61,121 nucleotides of DNA from Streptomyces sclerotialus (GCA_000719105.1 JODX01000029.1:1-61121); one strand, 5' to 3'; positions 25,077 through 33,761 are shown, counted from the first letter of the stretch. A program made the numbers and translations. The notes: generated by a model from the sequence alone, not told the origin.

Positions 25077-26879
25077 TTAAGCGGTCGGACCGTAGTTGGT
25101 CTGCTGGGGGGCGTGCTTGGCGACGGCGCGGGAGGTGATGGCCTTCGACGCTCGGGCGGAGGCGGCGGCGAGTTCGTCGGCGCCGGGCTCCAGGTACCAG
25201 GGACGCAGGGCGAGCATGGCGGCGCGCATGCCGGTGGCGAAGCAGAGCGCGGTGCCCTTGGGCAGGGCGCGGATCGCATCGGCGGGCAGGATCCGCTCCT
25301 GTCGCATCGACACGGAGGTCGACTTGCCGGAGTCCGAGTGGGAGGTGGAGGTGGTCTCGACATCGTGGTCGCCGATCAGCCGCGAGAGCTTGTCGGCGAA
25401 GTCCGGGTCGTCGATACCGGAGCCGATGACCTTCACGGTCGAGGCCGACCACATCGCGTCCATGCCGGCGTCTCCCCAGACCTTCTGGCCCTGGCGGTAG
25501 GACTGAAGGATCGTGATCGGGATGATCCCGCGGCTGCCGAGGTGGGAGTAGAGGTCCGGCAGGTCCGAGATCTTGCAGACGTTGGCGGCCTCGTCGAGGA
25601 TCGCGAGCATCGGTGGGTCAAGGCGCCCGCCGGCGCGCTCGGCCTGTGCGGTCGCGGCCCGCATCACGGAGTCCGCGCACGCCGCGATAAGCGCGCTCGC
25701 TCCGCCTCCGCCGTCCTTGGAGAGCAGGTACAGCGTGTCGGTGGAAGTGACGAACTGCGACGGCCGGAACTCAGGGACGTCCTTCTGCGGGGTGACCCAT
25801 GCGGCGATCTCGCTGTTGAGCAGGGCGGCGGCGTACTGGCGGGCCGTCTCGTAGATGCCGTCGCGGGTCTCGGGCGGGCCTTCCACGGTGCCCTTGAGCT
25901 GCGCGGCGACGGCAGTGAAGCCGTGGTCGCGCAGGATGTCCAGCGGCGTACGGTCGGCGGGGAAGGCGAGCCACTGCATAACGTCGGTGATGGGCCGCTC
26001 GTCGAGCGCGGCGGCGAGGAAGAGCTGGCTGAGGATGTTACTGCCGGCCTTGGACCAGAAGTCGCCCTGCTGGTTCGCGTCCACAGAGGCGGCGAGGAAG
26101 TGCCCGGCCAGGCGGCCGGCACCGTCCAGCGTCTTGGCGTCCGCGAGCGGATTCCACCACATCTCGCGGGTCGCGTGCGCGATCTGCTGTGGGTCCATCG
26201 ACCACACCCGCCCCACTGTCGCCCGGGCGTCGGTGGTCGCGGTGTAGGCGTCCCCGGCCGCTTTGTTGCTGGTGAGCAGGACCGGGCCGGGCGCGTCGAG
26301 GATCGACGGGATCGCCAGCGAGGTGGTCTTCCCCGAGCGTGGGGCCATGATTGCGACGGCGACGTCCTCGTATCCCATGCGAACTTCATGCTTTGTGCCT
26401 TGCAGGTTGCCGAGGAGAATGCCGGTGTCCTTGGCGTCGATGCGCTTGGAGGTCTTCAGGCTCGGTCGCAGGGAGCGTGCCTTGGCGGTGATCGCCTTGG
26501 CCATCAGAGGCTCGATGTCCCTCGGCTTGGCCATGCCGCAGATCTTCTTTCGTCCTGCGCTGGTCTTGTGGCGGGGCCACAGGACGCCAGCCGCAACGGC
26601 GAGCGTGAGCAGCACGGTGATGGGGACGATGCGGGCCCCGATGAGGAGGGACGTCTCTTCGGTATGGGGCCAGAGCTGGTCGGGGTGGAGCAGAGCAGTG
26701 GCGGGTTCGTATGCGGCCCACGGCTGGCCGGTCAGCCAGGAGGTGACGTTGCCGGACAGCCAGGTGAGGTGGGACAGGGGCACGACGACGGCGAGCACGC
26801 CGAGGAGGAGGCGGAAGGCTATGTCGTAGCCGTCGACGTCGGAGGGCTTGGTTGCGGAAGGAGGCAAGGGCGATGTCAT
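25077..26879 (-). CDS. VirD4/TraG-type conjugative coupling ATPase
   Basis: This 600-residue protein starts at ATG 26879. Two membrane helices lie at about residues 20-42 (LLLGVLAVVVPLSHLTWL) and 85-105 (GARIVPITVLLTLAVAAGVL). The motor has Walker A MAPRSGKTTSLAIP, Walker B MLAILDEAANV, and the conserved TILQSYRQGQKVWG and GSRGIIPI segments of type IV coupling proteins. It delivers the relaxase-DNA complex to the secretion channel encoded at 38.7-46 kb. In place of the usual MAPTRSGKT the loop reads APRSGKT, a common actinobacterial variant. The C-terminal tail is short, so substrate selection may use separate adaptor proteins in this operon. Confidence 0.88.
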   Translation of the reverse strand: MTSPLPPSATKPSDVDGYDIAFRLLLGVLAVVVPLSHLTWLSGNVTSWLTGQPWAAYEPATALLHPDQLWPHTEETSLLIGARIVPITVLLTLAVAAGVLWPRHKTSAGRKKICGMAKPRDIEPLMAKAITAKARSLRPSLKTSKRIDAKDTGILLGNLQGTKHEVRMGYEDVAVAIMAPRSGKTTSLAIPSILDAPGPVLLTSNKAAGDAYTATTDARATVGRVWSMDPQQIAHATREMWWNPLADAKTLDGAGRLAGHFLAASVDANQQGDFWSKAGSNILSQLFLAAALDERPITDVMQWLAFPADRTPLDILRDHGFTAVAAQLKGTVEGPPETRDGIYETARQYAAALLNSEIAAWVTPQKDVPEFRPSQFVTSTDTLYLLSKDGGGGASALIAACADSVMRAATAQAERAGGRLDPPMLAILDEAANVCKISDLPDLYSHLGSRGIIPITILQSYRQGQKVWGDAGMDAMWSASTVKVIGSGIDDPDFADKLSRLIGDHDVETTSTSHSDSGKSTSVSMRQERILPADAIRALPKGTALCFATGMRAAMLALRPWYLEPGADELAAASARASKAITSRAVAKHAPQQTNYGPTA

Positions 26880-27011
26880 TCCGGGCGAGCGGGGAACAGT
26901 TCAGCGGACAGGACCCGGATCGGCTGATGGATGCCGCGGAGTGCTCGGAGCCGCCGTGGGCCAGGCGGCGTGAGGTGCTGCATGCGACATCAACGTGCCA
27001 GAAACGCAGGA

Positions 27012-27593
27012 CTACTGCCTGCGTGCCGGAGTTGGCCGGCCGGACACGGGCGCTGGCTTCGCGGTGGGCTGCGGGGCCGGGGTCGACGGTGTGGTACGTA
27101 CGGTGGTGTTGATGTCGATGACGATGTGGCCGTGCGTTGCCCAGTCGTCGAGGTAGCTCCACGCTTCGGCGTCATGGTCGGCGAGCGCCTCGTCGTACGC
27201 GGGCGTGCCGGGCCGGGCGGTGAGAGGGAGGGCGGCGCGGGTCTGCTGCCACTCCTGGTGCAAGGTGTCGAGGCGGTCGAGTGCGTCCCGCAGGGTGCTC
27301 AGCTGCCAGGCCCAGCGGGCCTGGACCGCCTGGGCAGGCAGCCGGGCGAGCTGGTCCTCTGCGGTGGCGAGGAGTTGGCGGGCGGTGGAGCGGACGGACT
27401 CGAACGCCTCGGCGATCTCGCGGTCGCGCTGGCTCTGGCGGAGGCCGTAGGCGTGCTGGTCGAACGGCCAGCCGTCGAGGTCGGTGTTCATCTCGGAGTA
27501 GTAGTCCCAGTTGGCCAGGATGCAGGCGCTCTCGCGCAGGAAACGGGAGAGCTGCTTCAGCGTGGCGCGGTGGGCGTTTGAGATGGCGGAAAT
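27012..27593 (-). CDS. Helical conserved hypothetical protein of the element, AUU start likely
   Basis: This protein has about 193 residues. The first annotatable ATG (27491) would begin at NTDLDGWPFDQHAYG, but clear coding sequence lies upstream (AHRATLKQLSRFLRESA, ILANWDYYSEM). No ATG, GTG or TTG precedes it; instead AAGGA is followed after six bases by ATT (27593-27591). The protein is mostly alpha-helical (REIAEAFESVRSTARQLL, TLRDALDRLDTLHQEWQQ) with a Pro-rich tail. The function is unknown. It lies directly upstream of the coupling ATPase gene, so a role in substrate docking is possible but only inferred from position. Confidence 0.55.
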   Translation of the reverse strand: MSAISNAHRATLKQLSRFLRESACILANWDYYSEMNTDLDGWPFDQHAYGLRQSQRDREIAEAFESVRSTARQLLATAEDQLARLPAQAVQARWAWQLSTLRDALDRLDTLHQEWQQTRAALPLTARPGTPAYDEALADHDAEAWSYLDDWATHGHIVIDINTTVRTTPSTPAPQPTAKPAPVSGRPTPARRQ

Positions 27594-27644
27594 AATGAGT
27601 CCTTGGTAGCGGGGAGGGGTGTTCGGAGTTCCGCGCCCGGTCGG

Positions 27645-28460
27645 TCAGCGCCGTATGGAAGTCGGCAGGGGTGACGACGGCACGGGGGCCTTCGCCGTCG
27701 CGGGCTGAGGGCGCCGCCGGACCGCACACGCGCGGGCACGAAGGGCGCGGATACGCTCGGTGTGCGCGTCGACCACTTGCTGCGGGGACAGAGTGCTCGG
27801 CTCCTGTACGGCGGCGTGCGCGGTGCGGTCGAACTTGCCGCGCTGGAGCGGGGCGGGGTCGGTGAGCGCGGTGACGAAGGCTTCCACCAGGTGGATGGGT
27901 GTCTGTGCGTCGAACCAGGCGTGCCACAGTCGAGGGCCTCGGAAGTCACGTTCTGGCTCGTGCGCCTGCACGTGCCAGGACACGGCTGCTTCGGTGTTTC
28001 CTCCGGGGTAGCGTTCGACTCGGCAGGCTGCGTCGAGGGAGCCGGCAGCGCCGCGCGTATCGATGAGCCAGCCTGCGGCATCCGCCGCGTCCAAGGGATC
28101 GCGTGGCTCGGCGGCCGAGGGAACGACGAGGGCATCGGCAACAGCGCAGAGGACCTCGGCGGGAACGAGTGCGCCGAACTTCGCGTACCAGCCCGGTTCA
28201 GTGTCGGTGGGTTCGGCCCGCAGCCGCCACTGTGCGTCGGTGGCGGACTGCGGGTCGAACTGGAGGCTGTGCCGGAGGTCCGGGCTGGTCAGCACGATCT
28301 GAGGGCTCAGCGGGTCGGACGTGAGGGTCCATCCCGCCGCGGCCAGGCCGTGGGTGACGTGCCGGCCGTCGCCGGGTCCGGCCAGGTGGCGCGGACCGGT
28401 GTCGAACGGGGTACGCCAGGCGTGAGTGTCGGCGAAGGCGGCGAGCTGCCGCTCGCTCAC
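27645..28460 (-). CDS. DUF317 (SPDY) protein
   Basis: This 271-residue protein starts at GTG 28460, overlapping the preceding stop (GTGA). It holds two SPDY/DUF317-type units: residues about 20-110 (PRHLAGPGDGRHVTHGLAA, IVLTSPDLRHSLQFDP, WYAKFGALVPAEVLCAVADA) and about 115-210 (AAGWLIDTRGAAG, WHAWFDAQTPIHLVEAFVTA). DUF317 proteins are abundant in Streptomyces plasmids and integrative elements and their role is unknown. The tail is Arg/Pro-rich. Other members in this window are at 28.8-29.7, 56.2 and 60.6 kb. Confidence 0.7.
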   Translation of the reverse strand: MSERQLAAFADTHAWRTPFDTGPRHLAGPGDGRHVTHGLAAAGWTLTSDPLSPQIVLTSPDLRHSLQFDPQSATDAQWRLRAEPTDTEPGWYAKFGALVPAEVLCAVADALVVPSAAEPRDPLDAADAAGWLIDTRGAAGSLDAACRVERYPGGNTEAAVSWHVQAHEPERDFRGPRLWHAWFDAQTPIHLVEAFVTALTDPAPLQRGKFDRTAHAAVQEPSTLSPQQVVDAHTERIRALRARACAVRRRPQPATAKAPVPSSPLPTSIRR

Positions 28461-28819
28461 GGGCACAGGCCACACTCCGGCCTGCTCTCGGGCGCCTTCC
28501 GGTTCAGAGCGCGCAGGTCGTCGAGGGCGTAGTGGAGGGTGTGCTGGTCGGCCTGCTCCCATGCGGCGGTGCGCAGTTCCTGGATCAACAGGTCGGTTCC
28601 GCGGGTGTGCGGAGTGGAGGGGTGCTCCTGTACGGCACGCGCCAGGGCGCGCAGGGCATCGGCGAGCTGGACGGGGACACCGGTGTACTCGTCCAGCAGC
28701 GGCTCCATGAGACTGAGTGCCTCGGCGGGTTCGGGCTTCTCGCGTAGGTACTCGGTGAGCCGGGCCAGGGTGTCGGTGACGGCTTGGATGTCGCCGGAGG
28801 CAGGGGCGGAGGCAGGCAC
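28457..28819 (-). CDS. Small helical protein between two DUF317 genes
   Basis: This 120-residue protein starts at GTG 28819 after GAGGAG, a well-placed site. It is nearly all helical (DIQAVTDTLARLTEYLRE, AEALSLMEPLLDEYTGVPVQ, LADALRALARAVQEHPST, TLHYALDDLRALNRKA). Its stop overlaps the next DUF317 start. Small acidic helical partners of this kind accompany DUF317 genes in related elements as I recall them. The function is unknown. Confidence 0.6.
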   Translation of the reverse strand: MPASAPASGDIQAVTDTLARLTEYLREKPEPAEALSLMEPLLDEYTGVPVQLADALRALARAVQEHPSTPHTRGTDLLIQELRTAAWEQADQHTLHYALDDLRALNRKAPESRPECGLCP

Positions 28820-29651
28820 AGGACTCCTCGGAGGCGGAGGGCGGGGGGCAGCGGTGGGCGCGAGCGCCGCGCTGGTCGGCGCGGGACCGCGCAGCAGTAC
28901 GGGATCGGTTGGTCTTCCAGGAGTTGCGGGCCCAGGTGGCCGCGCGGGCGGCGGCGACGCGGGCTTGCTGCCAGGCGCTGAGCTGTGAAGGGAGGACCGA
29001 GACGGACGTGGTGCGGATCCGGGTGCTGTGAGGGACGCGCCCACGGGGGCGCATGACGGGCTCGGGGCTCGCGAGCGCGACGGCGAAGCCTTGGACGAGA
29101 TGCATCGGGGTGGTGGCCGTGAACTGGGCTGTCCAGCCGTTGCCTTGCTGGTCATGGGCCCCGGACCACCACATGGCGTGGCCACTGGAATCCTGGTGGA
29201 ACTGCAACCAGGCCGAGCCGTCGGGGCTCACCACGGTGACGTGCTCGGCGTCAGGTGCAGTCCGCCAGCGCTGCCCCTGCAGCGGGGCCCACACGTTGGG
29301 GGCGTGGGCGGAGCGGGGGAGGGTGAGCGCATCGGTGAGCCCGGCGACGATCTCGACCGGTGTCTGCCCGTCCAGGATCGTGGTCCATTCCTCTTGGTGG
29401 GCCGTGGCCTTGCCGTGAATGGTCCAGCCGCCGGGTCGGGCGGAGGGGGAGTACCCGATATGGATGCTGCGGTCGGGACTGTTCATGAGCAGGGGTCCGC
29501 CAGGCTTCGACCGGTCCCGCCACCCGGAGGCGCGCAGGAACTCGGAGACGTGGCGGATGTCCCCGCCGCCCGCGAGAGCACGCGGCTCGACCAGGTAGTG
29601 CTGCTCGGCTTGCTCGCTCGGGCCCAAGCCACGCCACTGCCCCTTGTTCAC
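28820..29651 (-). CDS. DUF317 (SPDY) protein, C-terminal end uncertain
   Basis: It starts at GTG 29651, overlapping the previous stop (GTGA). Two DUF317 units are visible: HYLVEPRALAGGGDIRHVSE with IHIGYSPSARPGGWTI and GQTPVEIVAGLTDALTL, then HVTVVSPDGSAWLQFHQD with GWTAQFTATTPMHLVQGFAV. After ARAATWARNSW the sequence loses character, and no stop occurs in this frame before the next DUF317 gene in the same frame. The end given here is simply the base before the following start. Either the stop was lost by an indel or a fused 668-residue protein is made. Confidence 0.55.
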
Positions 29652-30031
29652 CGGCGCCGCCGGACGACGAGGGGTGCGGCGTTCGGGGGCGGTACGGGAG
29701 TGTCTACAGGGCGGGTGGCGAGCGCGGTGAGTACGTCGGTGTGGTCGTCGAGGTCGAGCGCGATGTCGTGCAGTTCGTTCGCGGCCCGGCCGAGCGCGAG
29801 CCATACCTCGGCCGGCAGGACGCCGCGTTCGGCCTGGTCCTTGGCGAAGTGGGAGCCGGTGGCCACCAGGTGGGCGACGCGGCCGAGGACCCCGTCCTGC
29901 GGTTCGAGAACCCGTGCGACGACCTGAGAGGCCTCGTGCGCGGGAAGCAGGGAGAGCTGGTCGGTGAGCCGGCCCAGCCGGCGCGCGATCTCGTCGGCCA
30001 GTTGTACCGGGTGCGGGGCGGTGCGAGGCAT
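29648..30031 (-). CDS. Small helical hypothetical protein
   Basis: This 127-residue protein starts at ATG 30031 after GGGAGGA. It is helical (VQLADEIARRLGRLTDQLSL, EASQVVARVLEPQDGVLG, LALGRAANELHDIALDLDD). The stop overlaps the DUF317 start. It resembles small partners of DUF317 genes in other elements; no function can be given. Confidence 0.6.
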   Translation of the reverse strand: MPRTAPHPVQLADEIARRLGRLTDQLSLLPAHEASQVVARVLEPQDGVLGRVAHLVATGSHFAKDQAERGVLPAEVWLALGRAANELHDIALDLDDHTDVLTALATRPVDTPVPPPNAAPLVVRRRR

Positions 30032-30055
30032 GGTCCTCCCGAACGAGGAGCGAGA

Positions 30056-30211
30056 TCAGTGGTGGTGGCGGTGGCCGATCTGCCTGAGCTGCGGCGTCTC
30101 GGACCGGAGATCGGCCGGCGGAGCGGTGCGGTCGGGGCCGGTGGGGATGCAGGCGCGCAGGTAGCGGCGGAACAGGGCGCCGGCGAGCCGCGGTGTGAGG
30201 CGGTGGGACAT
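30056..30211 (-). CDS. 51-residue basic peptide
   Basis: ATG 30211 opens a frame reading MSHRLTPRLAGALFRRYL, RACIPTGPDRTAP and ending IGHRHHH at TGA 30056. Third codon positions are strongly GC-rich, and it fits the gap between the flanking genes of the operon (24 bp to the next ATG), which supports it as a real short gene. Basic, no family recognised. Confidence 0.45.
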   Translation of the reverse strand: MSHRLTPRLAGALFRRYLRACIPTGPDRTAPPADLRSETPQLRQIGHRHHH

Positions 30212-30295
30212 CGAGGGTGGTGTGCGCGGTACTGCGAACGCTCCGTTCGGTGCTGGGGTGGGCGGCCCCGACAGGTGCTGGGGCCGCCCGTACGT

Positions 30296-30838
30296 TCATA
30301 GGGCGCGTCGGGCGGAGACGTTGGAAGCGGCGGCGGTCGAGGTTGAACTCGGGACGGTCGGCCGGGTGTTGCTGGTGCGCAGGTCGCGGAGGGCCTGGTG
30401 GTAGGCCGTCTCGTCGAAGACCTCGGGGGAGCAGTTCACGTCGTATCCGGCGATAAGGAGGACGGGGATCGCGCGGGTGGCGAGACGCTTCTGCTCATCC
30501 GGGTCGAGGTGCTCGGGTACCTCGTGCCAGGTGTAGACGGGCCCGGCGGTGCGAACCTGCTTGCGCTGCAGGCCGAGGAGGTCGAGGAGCTGGGCAGGGG
30601 CGCCGGTCGGGGTGTCGGCGTGGACGGTGGTCGAAAGCGCCTTGCGGTAGATCTCCACGTCAGTGCCGTAGTCGTCGGCGAGGTTGCCCATGGGCGCCTT
30701 CCAGATAGTCGAGTGGTCAGCGGCGCCGGTGGCCTGCCGTGCCCGTGAGATCAGCGTGCGAGATAGCGCTGGGTCACCTGTCGGGTCGTGATCTGGTGCG
30801 GGGAGGCGCCGAATCGGCTCGCCGCCGTTGTGCCTCAT
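30296..30838 (-). CDS. Unknown protein with one recurrent module
   Basis: This 180-residue protein starts at ATG 30838, overlapping the previous stop (ATGA). The centre shows the element's repeated module: LLDLLGLQRKQVRTAG, VYTWHEVPEHLDPDEQ, ATRAIPVLLIAGYDVNCSPE. The N-terminus (RTLISRARQATGAADHSTIW) is helical. The C-terminus is Ser/Thr/Ala-rich and probably disordered. The function is unknown; the gene is coupled to the next member of the same family upstream. Confidence 0.55.
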   Translation of the reverse strand: MRHNGGEPIRRLPAPDHDPTGDPALSRTLISRARQATGAADHSTIWKAPMGNLADDYGTDVEIYRKALSTTVHADTPTGAPAQLLDLLGLQRKQVRTAGPVYTWHEVPEHLDPDEQKRLATRAIPVLLIAGYDVNCSPEVFDETAYHQALRDLRTSNTRPTVPSSTSTAAASNVSARRAL

Positions 30839-31581
30839 CGCCCCCGCCCGGCTGATGCCCTGGCGGCCGACGGGGACGCCATGGGTGTCGGCGGGGTGGC
30901 GGTGGGCGCGATCCGGCCCGAGGGGTGCTGGAGCGCGGTAGCGATGCCGTGCGCGTCGAGCAGCGGACCGATCGCCCGCACGGCGCGCGCCTGGGCGGTG
31001 GTGTCGTCGCCGCTGAGGCGGTGGACGCCGCTCTCGTCGCGGACGAATCCGTTGGCGGTCAGGACTACGGCGACCGTCTCGCTGACAGGGTCGGCGGCGA
31101 GGCTGCCGTCCGGCTGCCAGGTCAGGACGACGCGGTCCGGCTGGGTCGGGTGGATGCCTGCGGCGTTGCAGCGGACCTGCGCGAGAGCGGTGTCGAAGCG
31201 GGCCAGCAGGTCGCCGGCGACCAGCTCAGCGCTCTGGAAGGGATCGTCGGTCAGGACGATCCCGTCCGGTTCGCGCATGCCTCGGAATGCCTCCGCCGGA
31301 ACGTCACCGGGGGCGACGGCAGCGACGAGGAACCCGCCCCGACCGGGCCGGTCGAGGACGACCAGCTGCGCACCGTCCTGGCGGGTGAGGACCGCCGCCT
31401 GCTGAAGCGGGTGTTCCGCGAGTGTCTGGGCCACGAGATCCATGTCCCAGACCCGATCCGTGAGTTCGGCGAGGTCGTCCTTGTCCTCGGGCGGGTGGTA
31501 CCTACTGGCCCAGATGCCGGGCAGTTCACCGGCGAGGACGTCGGCGAACGAGGCAAGGCGCTCGGAGTCGTGGTCGTGCAT
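30835..31581 (-). CDS. Unknown protein with recurrent module
   Basis: This 248-residue protein starts at ATG 31581. The module is near residues 165-225 (TVAVVLTANGFVRDESGV, HRLSGDDTTAQARAVRAI, LLDAHGIATALQ). A preceding segment (LARFDTALAQVRCNAAGI, RVVLTWQPDGSL) may be a diverged second copy. The N-terminal 100 residues are acidic and helical (LASFADVLAGELPGIWAS). The stop is coupled to the 30296-30838 gene. The function is unknown. Confidence 0.55.
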   Translation of the reverse strand: MHDHDSERLASFADVLAGELPGIWASRYHPPEDKDDLAELTDRVWDMDLVAQTLAEHPLQQAAVLTRQDGAQLVVLDRPGRGGFLVAAVAPGDVPAEAFRGMREPDGIVLTDDPFQSAELVAGDLLARFDTALAQVRCNAAGIHPTQPDRVVLTWQPDGSLAADPVSETVAVVLTANGFVRDESGVHRLSGDDTTAQARAVRAIGPLLDAHGIATALQHPSGRIAPTATPPTPMASPSAARASAGRGR

Positions 31582-31605
31582 GTTCTCCTTGTCAGGTGGG
31601 CGGCG

Positions 31606-32301
31606 TCAGCGGCGCGGCCCGGGGGCGACGGGTGGCGGCGGTGCCGGCACCGTGCGTGGCGAGGGCGGGCAGGCGCAACGGCTGGAGCGTTCGCGCTCGG
31701 TGGCGGGGACCTCTGCGGCGCAGGCGCTGCGGCCGGGGTGCCGGGTGTGCCGGTCGGCGAGGTTGTTCCGGTTGTGGATGAGATCGGTGCGGATGACGTG
31801 CAGGCGCTCGTCGGCGAGGTGGCGCAGGCGACGGGCGACATGCGGATCGGTCGCCTCGTCCAAGCCGTCGTGGAAGTCCGCGGTGGCCTGCAGTATCTCC
31901 TCGAGGGAGGTGAGGATCCCGTCGTGGGAGGCGGTCAGTTCCGTGAGGACCTCGGCCACCTCGTCGGTGGTGCCGACCTCGCGGATGCGCTCGGCGAGCT
32001 GCGCGATCTGCGCGCCCAGGGGCAGGTAGCGAGGCGGCCGTCGGTCGGTGCGGAAGTCCTCGTCGCAGTCGACGTGGTACCCGGCGGCCCATAGCCGGGC
32101 TACGGCTTCGGTGGCGAGACGGGTCTCCTCGTCCGTCGTGAGACCGACGGGTGCGCGGTGATAGGTCTCGTGGAGGCGGACGACGGGGACGAATCCCGCG
32201 CGTTGGAGGATGCTGTGGGCCTCGGGGTCACCGCCTCGGGCGAGCACCTCGTCGGAGTGAGGGTCGCGGCGGACGGTCAGGAATCGGTCGGACAGCGGCA
32301 C
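31606..32301 (-). CDS. Unknown protein with recurrent module and helical C-terminal half
   Basis: This 231-residue protein starts at ATG 32301. The module spans about residues 27-85 (AHSILQRAGFVPVVRLHE, TYHRAPVGLTTDEETRLA, AVARLWAAGYHVDCDEDF). It is followed by a long helical region (IAQLAERIREVGTTDEVAEV, ILTSLEEILQATADFHDGL, ARRLRHLADERLHVIRTDL) similar in style to helical partners elsewhere in the element. The Pro/Arg tail is disordered. The next gene begins 24 bp downstream. Confidence 0.55.
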   Translation of the reverse strand: MPLSDRFLTVRRDPHSDEVLARGGDPEAHSILQRAGFVPVVRLHETYHRAPVGLTTDEETRLATEAVARLWAAGYHVDCDEDFRTDRRPPRYLPLGAQIAQLAERIREVGTTDEVAEVLTELTASHDGILTSLEEILQATADFHDGLDEATDPHVARRLRHLADERLHVIRTDLIHNRNNLADRHTRHPGRSACAAEVPATERERSSRCACPPSPRTVPAPPPPVAPGPRR

Positions 32302-32319
32302 GGGGCGAAGCTCCTATGG

Positions 32320-32721
32320 TGATCGTCGTCGGGCATTTCACACTGCGGTCGGGCGGGCCGGTACAACGCCGGTTCGCGCCGGACTGTCCAGGCGGCCGCC
32401 GTGGAGTCGAAGACCGGCTGGATATCGCAGAGGCGGCCTGTACTCAGCTCCTGGTGGCGTGCGGTGTCGCGATCGTCGGTGCGCCGGTGCTCCGGTTGTC
32501 TGGAGGAACTGGTGCCGGAGACCGTGACTTGGTGTGATCCGGAAGTGCTTGCGCACCGGAGCGGCTCGGGAACCGCGATGTCACCCGGTGGCAGCAGGCC
32601 CAGGGCCCGGTCGATGGCGCGACAGGCTCCGCTGCGGCGTCACGAGTCGTCGCAGCGCGTCGGTCTCGCGGAAGTGCACGAGATCGAGTTCGAGCCGGTG
32701 CCGGGCGGTGGACGGGCAGGC
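32320..32721 (-). pseudogene. Degraded small gene, several frameshifts
   Basis: After the stop of the 32722-33159 gene, coding-like fragments occur in different frames: RHRLELDLVHFRETDALRRL, then RAIDRALGLLPPGDIAVPE and TARHQELSTGRLCDIQPVF. Together they suggest a gene of about 130 codons whose GTG start would overlap the previous stop (GTGA), broken by at least two indels. No family recognised. Confidence 0.4.
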
Positions 32722-33159
32722 TCACTGGCCGCGCTGTGCGTCGGCGATGTGCAGGAGCTGGCCGAGGGCCGTGGTCGTGTACCAGCCGCAGTCGATCAGC
32801 GCGTCCTGCCCGGCGTATTTCGGCAGGAGGTGGTTCTCCATGGCGCGCAGGTAGATCGAGCAGTCCGGGCAGCGGCGTGAAAGGTGCGCAAGGTAGCGCG
32901 GATGACCGGTGATGTACGTCTGCGCTCCGCCTGTGGGGTCGCGCAGCCGCCAGCCGTCCTCGTCGGTCGGCGTGTGCCAGGAGGGCGCGACGACTCGCAT
33001 GGTGTCCCCCCACAGCTCTCCGGCGGCGACTCCCTTGAGGACGATGATCTGGTCCCCGATTTCGAAGTGGGCGTGGGTGACGTCGCGGGCGGGGGTGAGC
33101 GGGTCGGGCGTCGGAGAGAAAGCCGGCGTCGAGGGCGGGATCCAGGAGGACGGGTTCAC
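32722..33159 (-). CDS. Conserved-looking hypothetical protein with Cys pair
   Basis: This 145-residue protein is read from GTG 33159, chosen because AAGGA lies five bases upstream; a TTG at 33231 has no such site and falls in a palindrome. The core has a beta-rich segment (HFEIGDQIIVLKGVAAGEL, TMRVVAPSWHTPTDEDGWRL) followed by YLAHLSRRCPDCSIYLRAM and LLPKYAGQDALIDCGWYTTT, where the CxxC could bind zinc. The function is unknown. A 17-bp palindrome lies 60-76 bp upstream, so the gene is probably the first of a regulated transcription unit. Confidence 0.5.
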   Translation of the reverse strand: MNPSSWIPPSTPAFSPTPDPLTPARDVTHAHFEIGDQIIVLKGVAAGELWGDTMRVVAPSWHTPTDEDGWRLRDPTGGAQTYITGHPRYLAHLSRRCPDCSIYLRAMENHLLPKYAGQDALIDCGWYTTTALGQLLHIADAQRGQ

Positions 33160-33218
33160 ACAGGTCCTTCCACACACGGGTCGGATGGTGGCGGGACGAT
33201 CAATGGTCCGGAGGATCA

Positions 33219-33235
33219 CCGGTTTGGCCAACCGG
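33219..33235 (+). promoter_or_regulatory. Palindromic operator candidate, CCGGTT-N5-AACCGG
   Basis: CCGGTT (33219-33224), spacer TGGCC, AACCGG (33230-33235). A near-identical palindrome occurs at 49948-49966, where the complementary strand reads CCGGTT-TGGCT-AACCGG. Both lie 60-110 bp upstream of gene starts, suggesting binding sites for a shared dimeric regulator of the element. Confidence 0.5.
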
Positions 33236-33263
33236 CCACCCTTGGCTATGTTCCGGGCCGTCC

Positions 33264-33761
33264 TTACCGGTGCGGGTTCTCGGATCCGCGGTCCGACTCG
33301 GTCGCCGCGTCGAGGAGTTCGATCAGGTCAGAGCCTTCTGCTTCGCGCTGGTCGATCCACCATCCGGCCCTGGTGATCATGCGGGCCTTCTCTTCCAGCT
33401 GCGTCCAGTCGGTCTCGTTCCAGGTGCCCTCGATGACCAGGGCGGTGTGCGCGGCGATCATCAGCTGGTGGCGGGAACGCTCACCCCAGTCGAGTGCCTT
33501 CTCGGGGCCTTCCAACGGCGGCATGTCGAAGCGTTCGGCCCACTCGGCGGCTGCCTGCTGCTCCTCGGCCCGCTTGGCGGCGAGCCACTGCTCCTTGGAT
33601 TCGGTGTCGGCGTCGCGGGATGCCTTCCAACAGTCCCTACAGTCCCTGGCGGCGAGCCAGCGGGCGAATCCGGCCCGCTTGTCGGCGGGGCGATCGGACA
33701 GGTCGTGCACGACTTCGTGGCCGCAGTCGTGCGTGATGGTCCACTGTGTGCGGACAGCCAT
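33264..33761 (-). CDS. Hypothetical protein with Cys/His N-terminal motif
   Basis: This 165-residue protein starts at ATG 33761 after AGGAG. The N-terminus (TQWTITHDCGHEVVHDLSDR) and DCRDCWKASRDAD place two Cys/His clusters about 30 residues apart, so a zinc knuckle is possible. A charged helix follows (EEQQAAAEWAERF). The C-terminal part (RHQLMIAAHTALVIEGTWNE, ARMITRAGWWIDQREAEG) is helical. The longer frame to 34709 overlaps other genes and is not coding. The function is unknown. Confidence 0.55.
   Translation of the reverse strand: MAVRTQWTITHDCGHEVVHDLSDRPADKRAGFARWLAARDCRDCWKASRDADTESKEQWLAAKRAEEQQAAAEWAERFDMPPLEGPEKALDWGERSRHQLMIAAHTALVIEGTWNETDWTQLEEKARMITRAGWWIDQREAEGSDLIELLDAATESDRGSENPHR

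Noticed and set aside
29652..30299. Upstream extension of the DUF317 frame to 30299
   Set aside because: Arg/Pro-rich off-frame translation of two other small genes.
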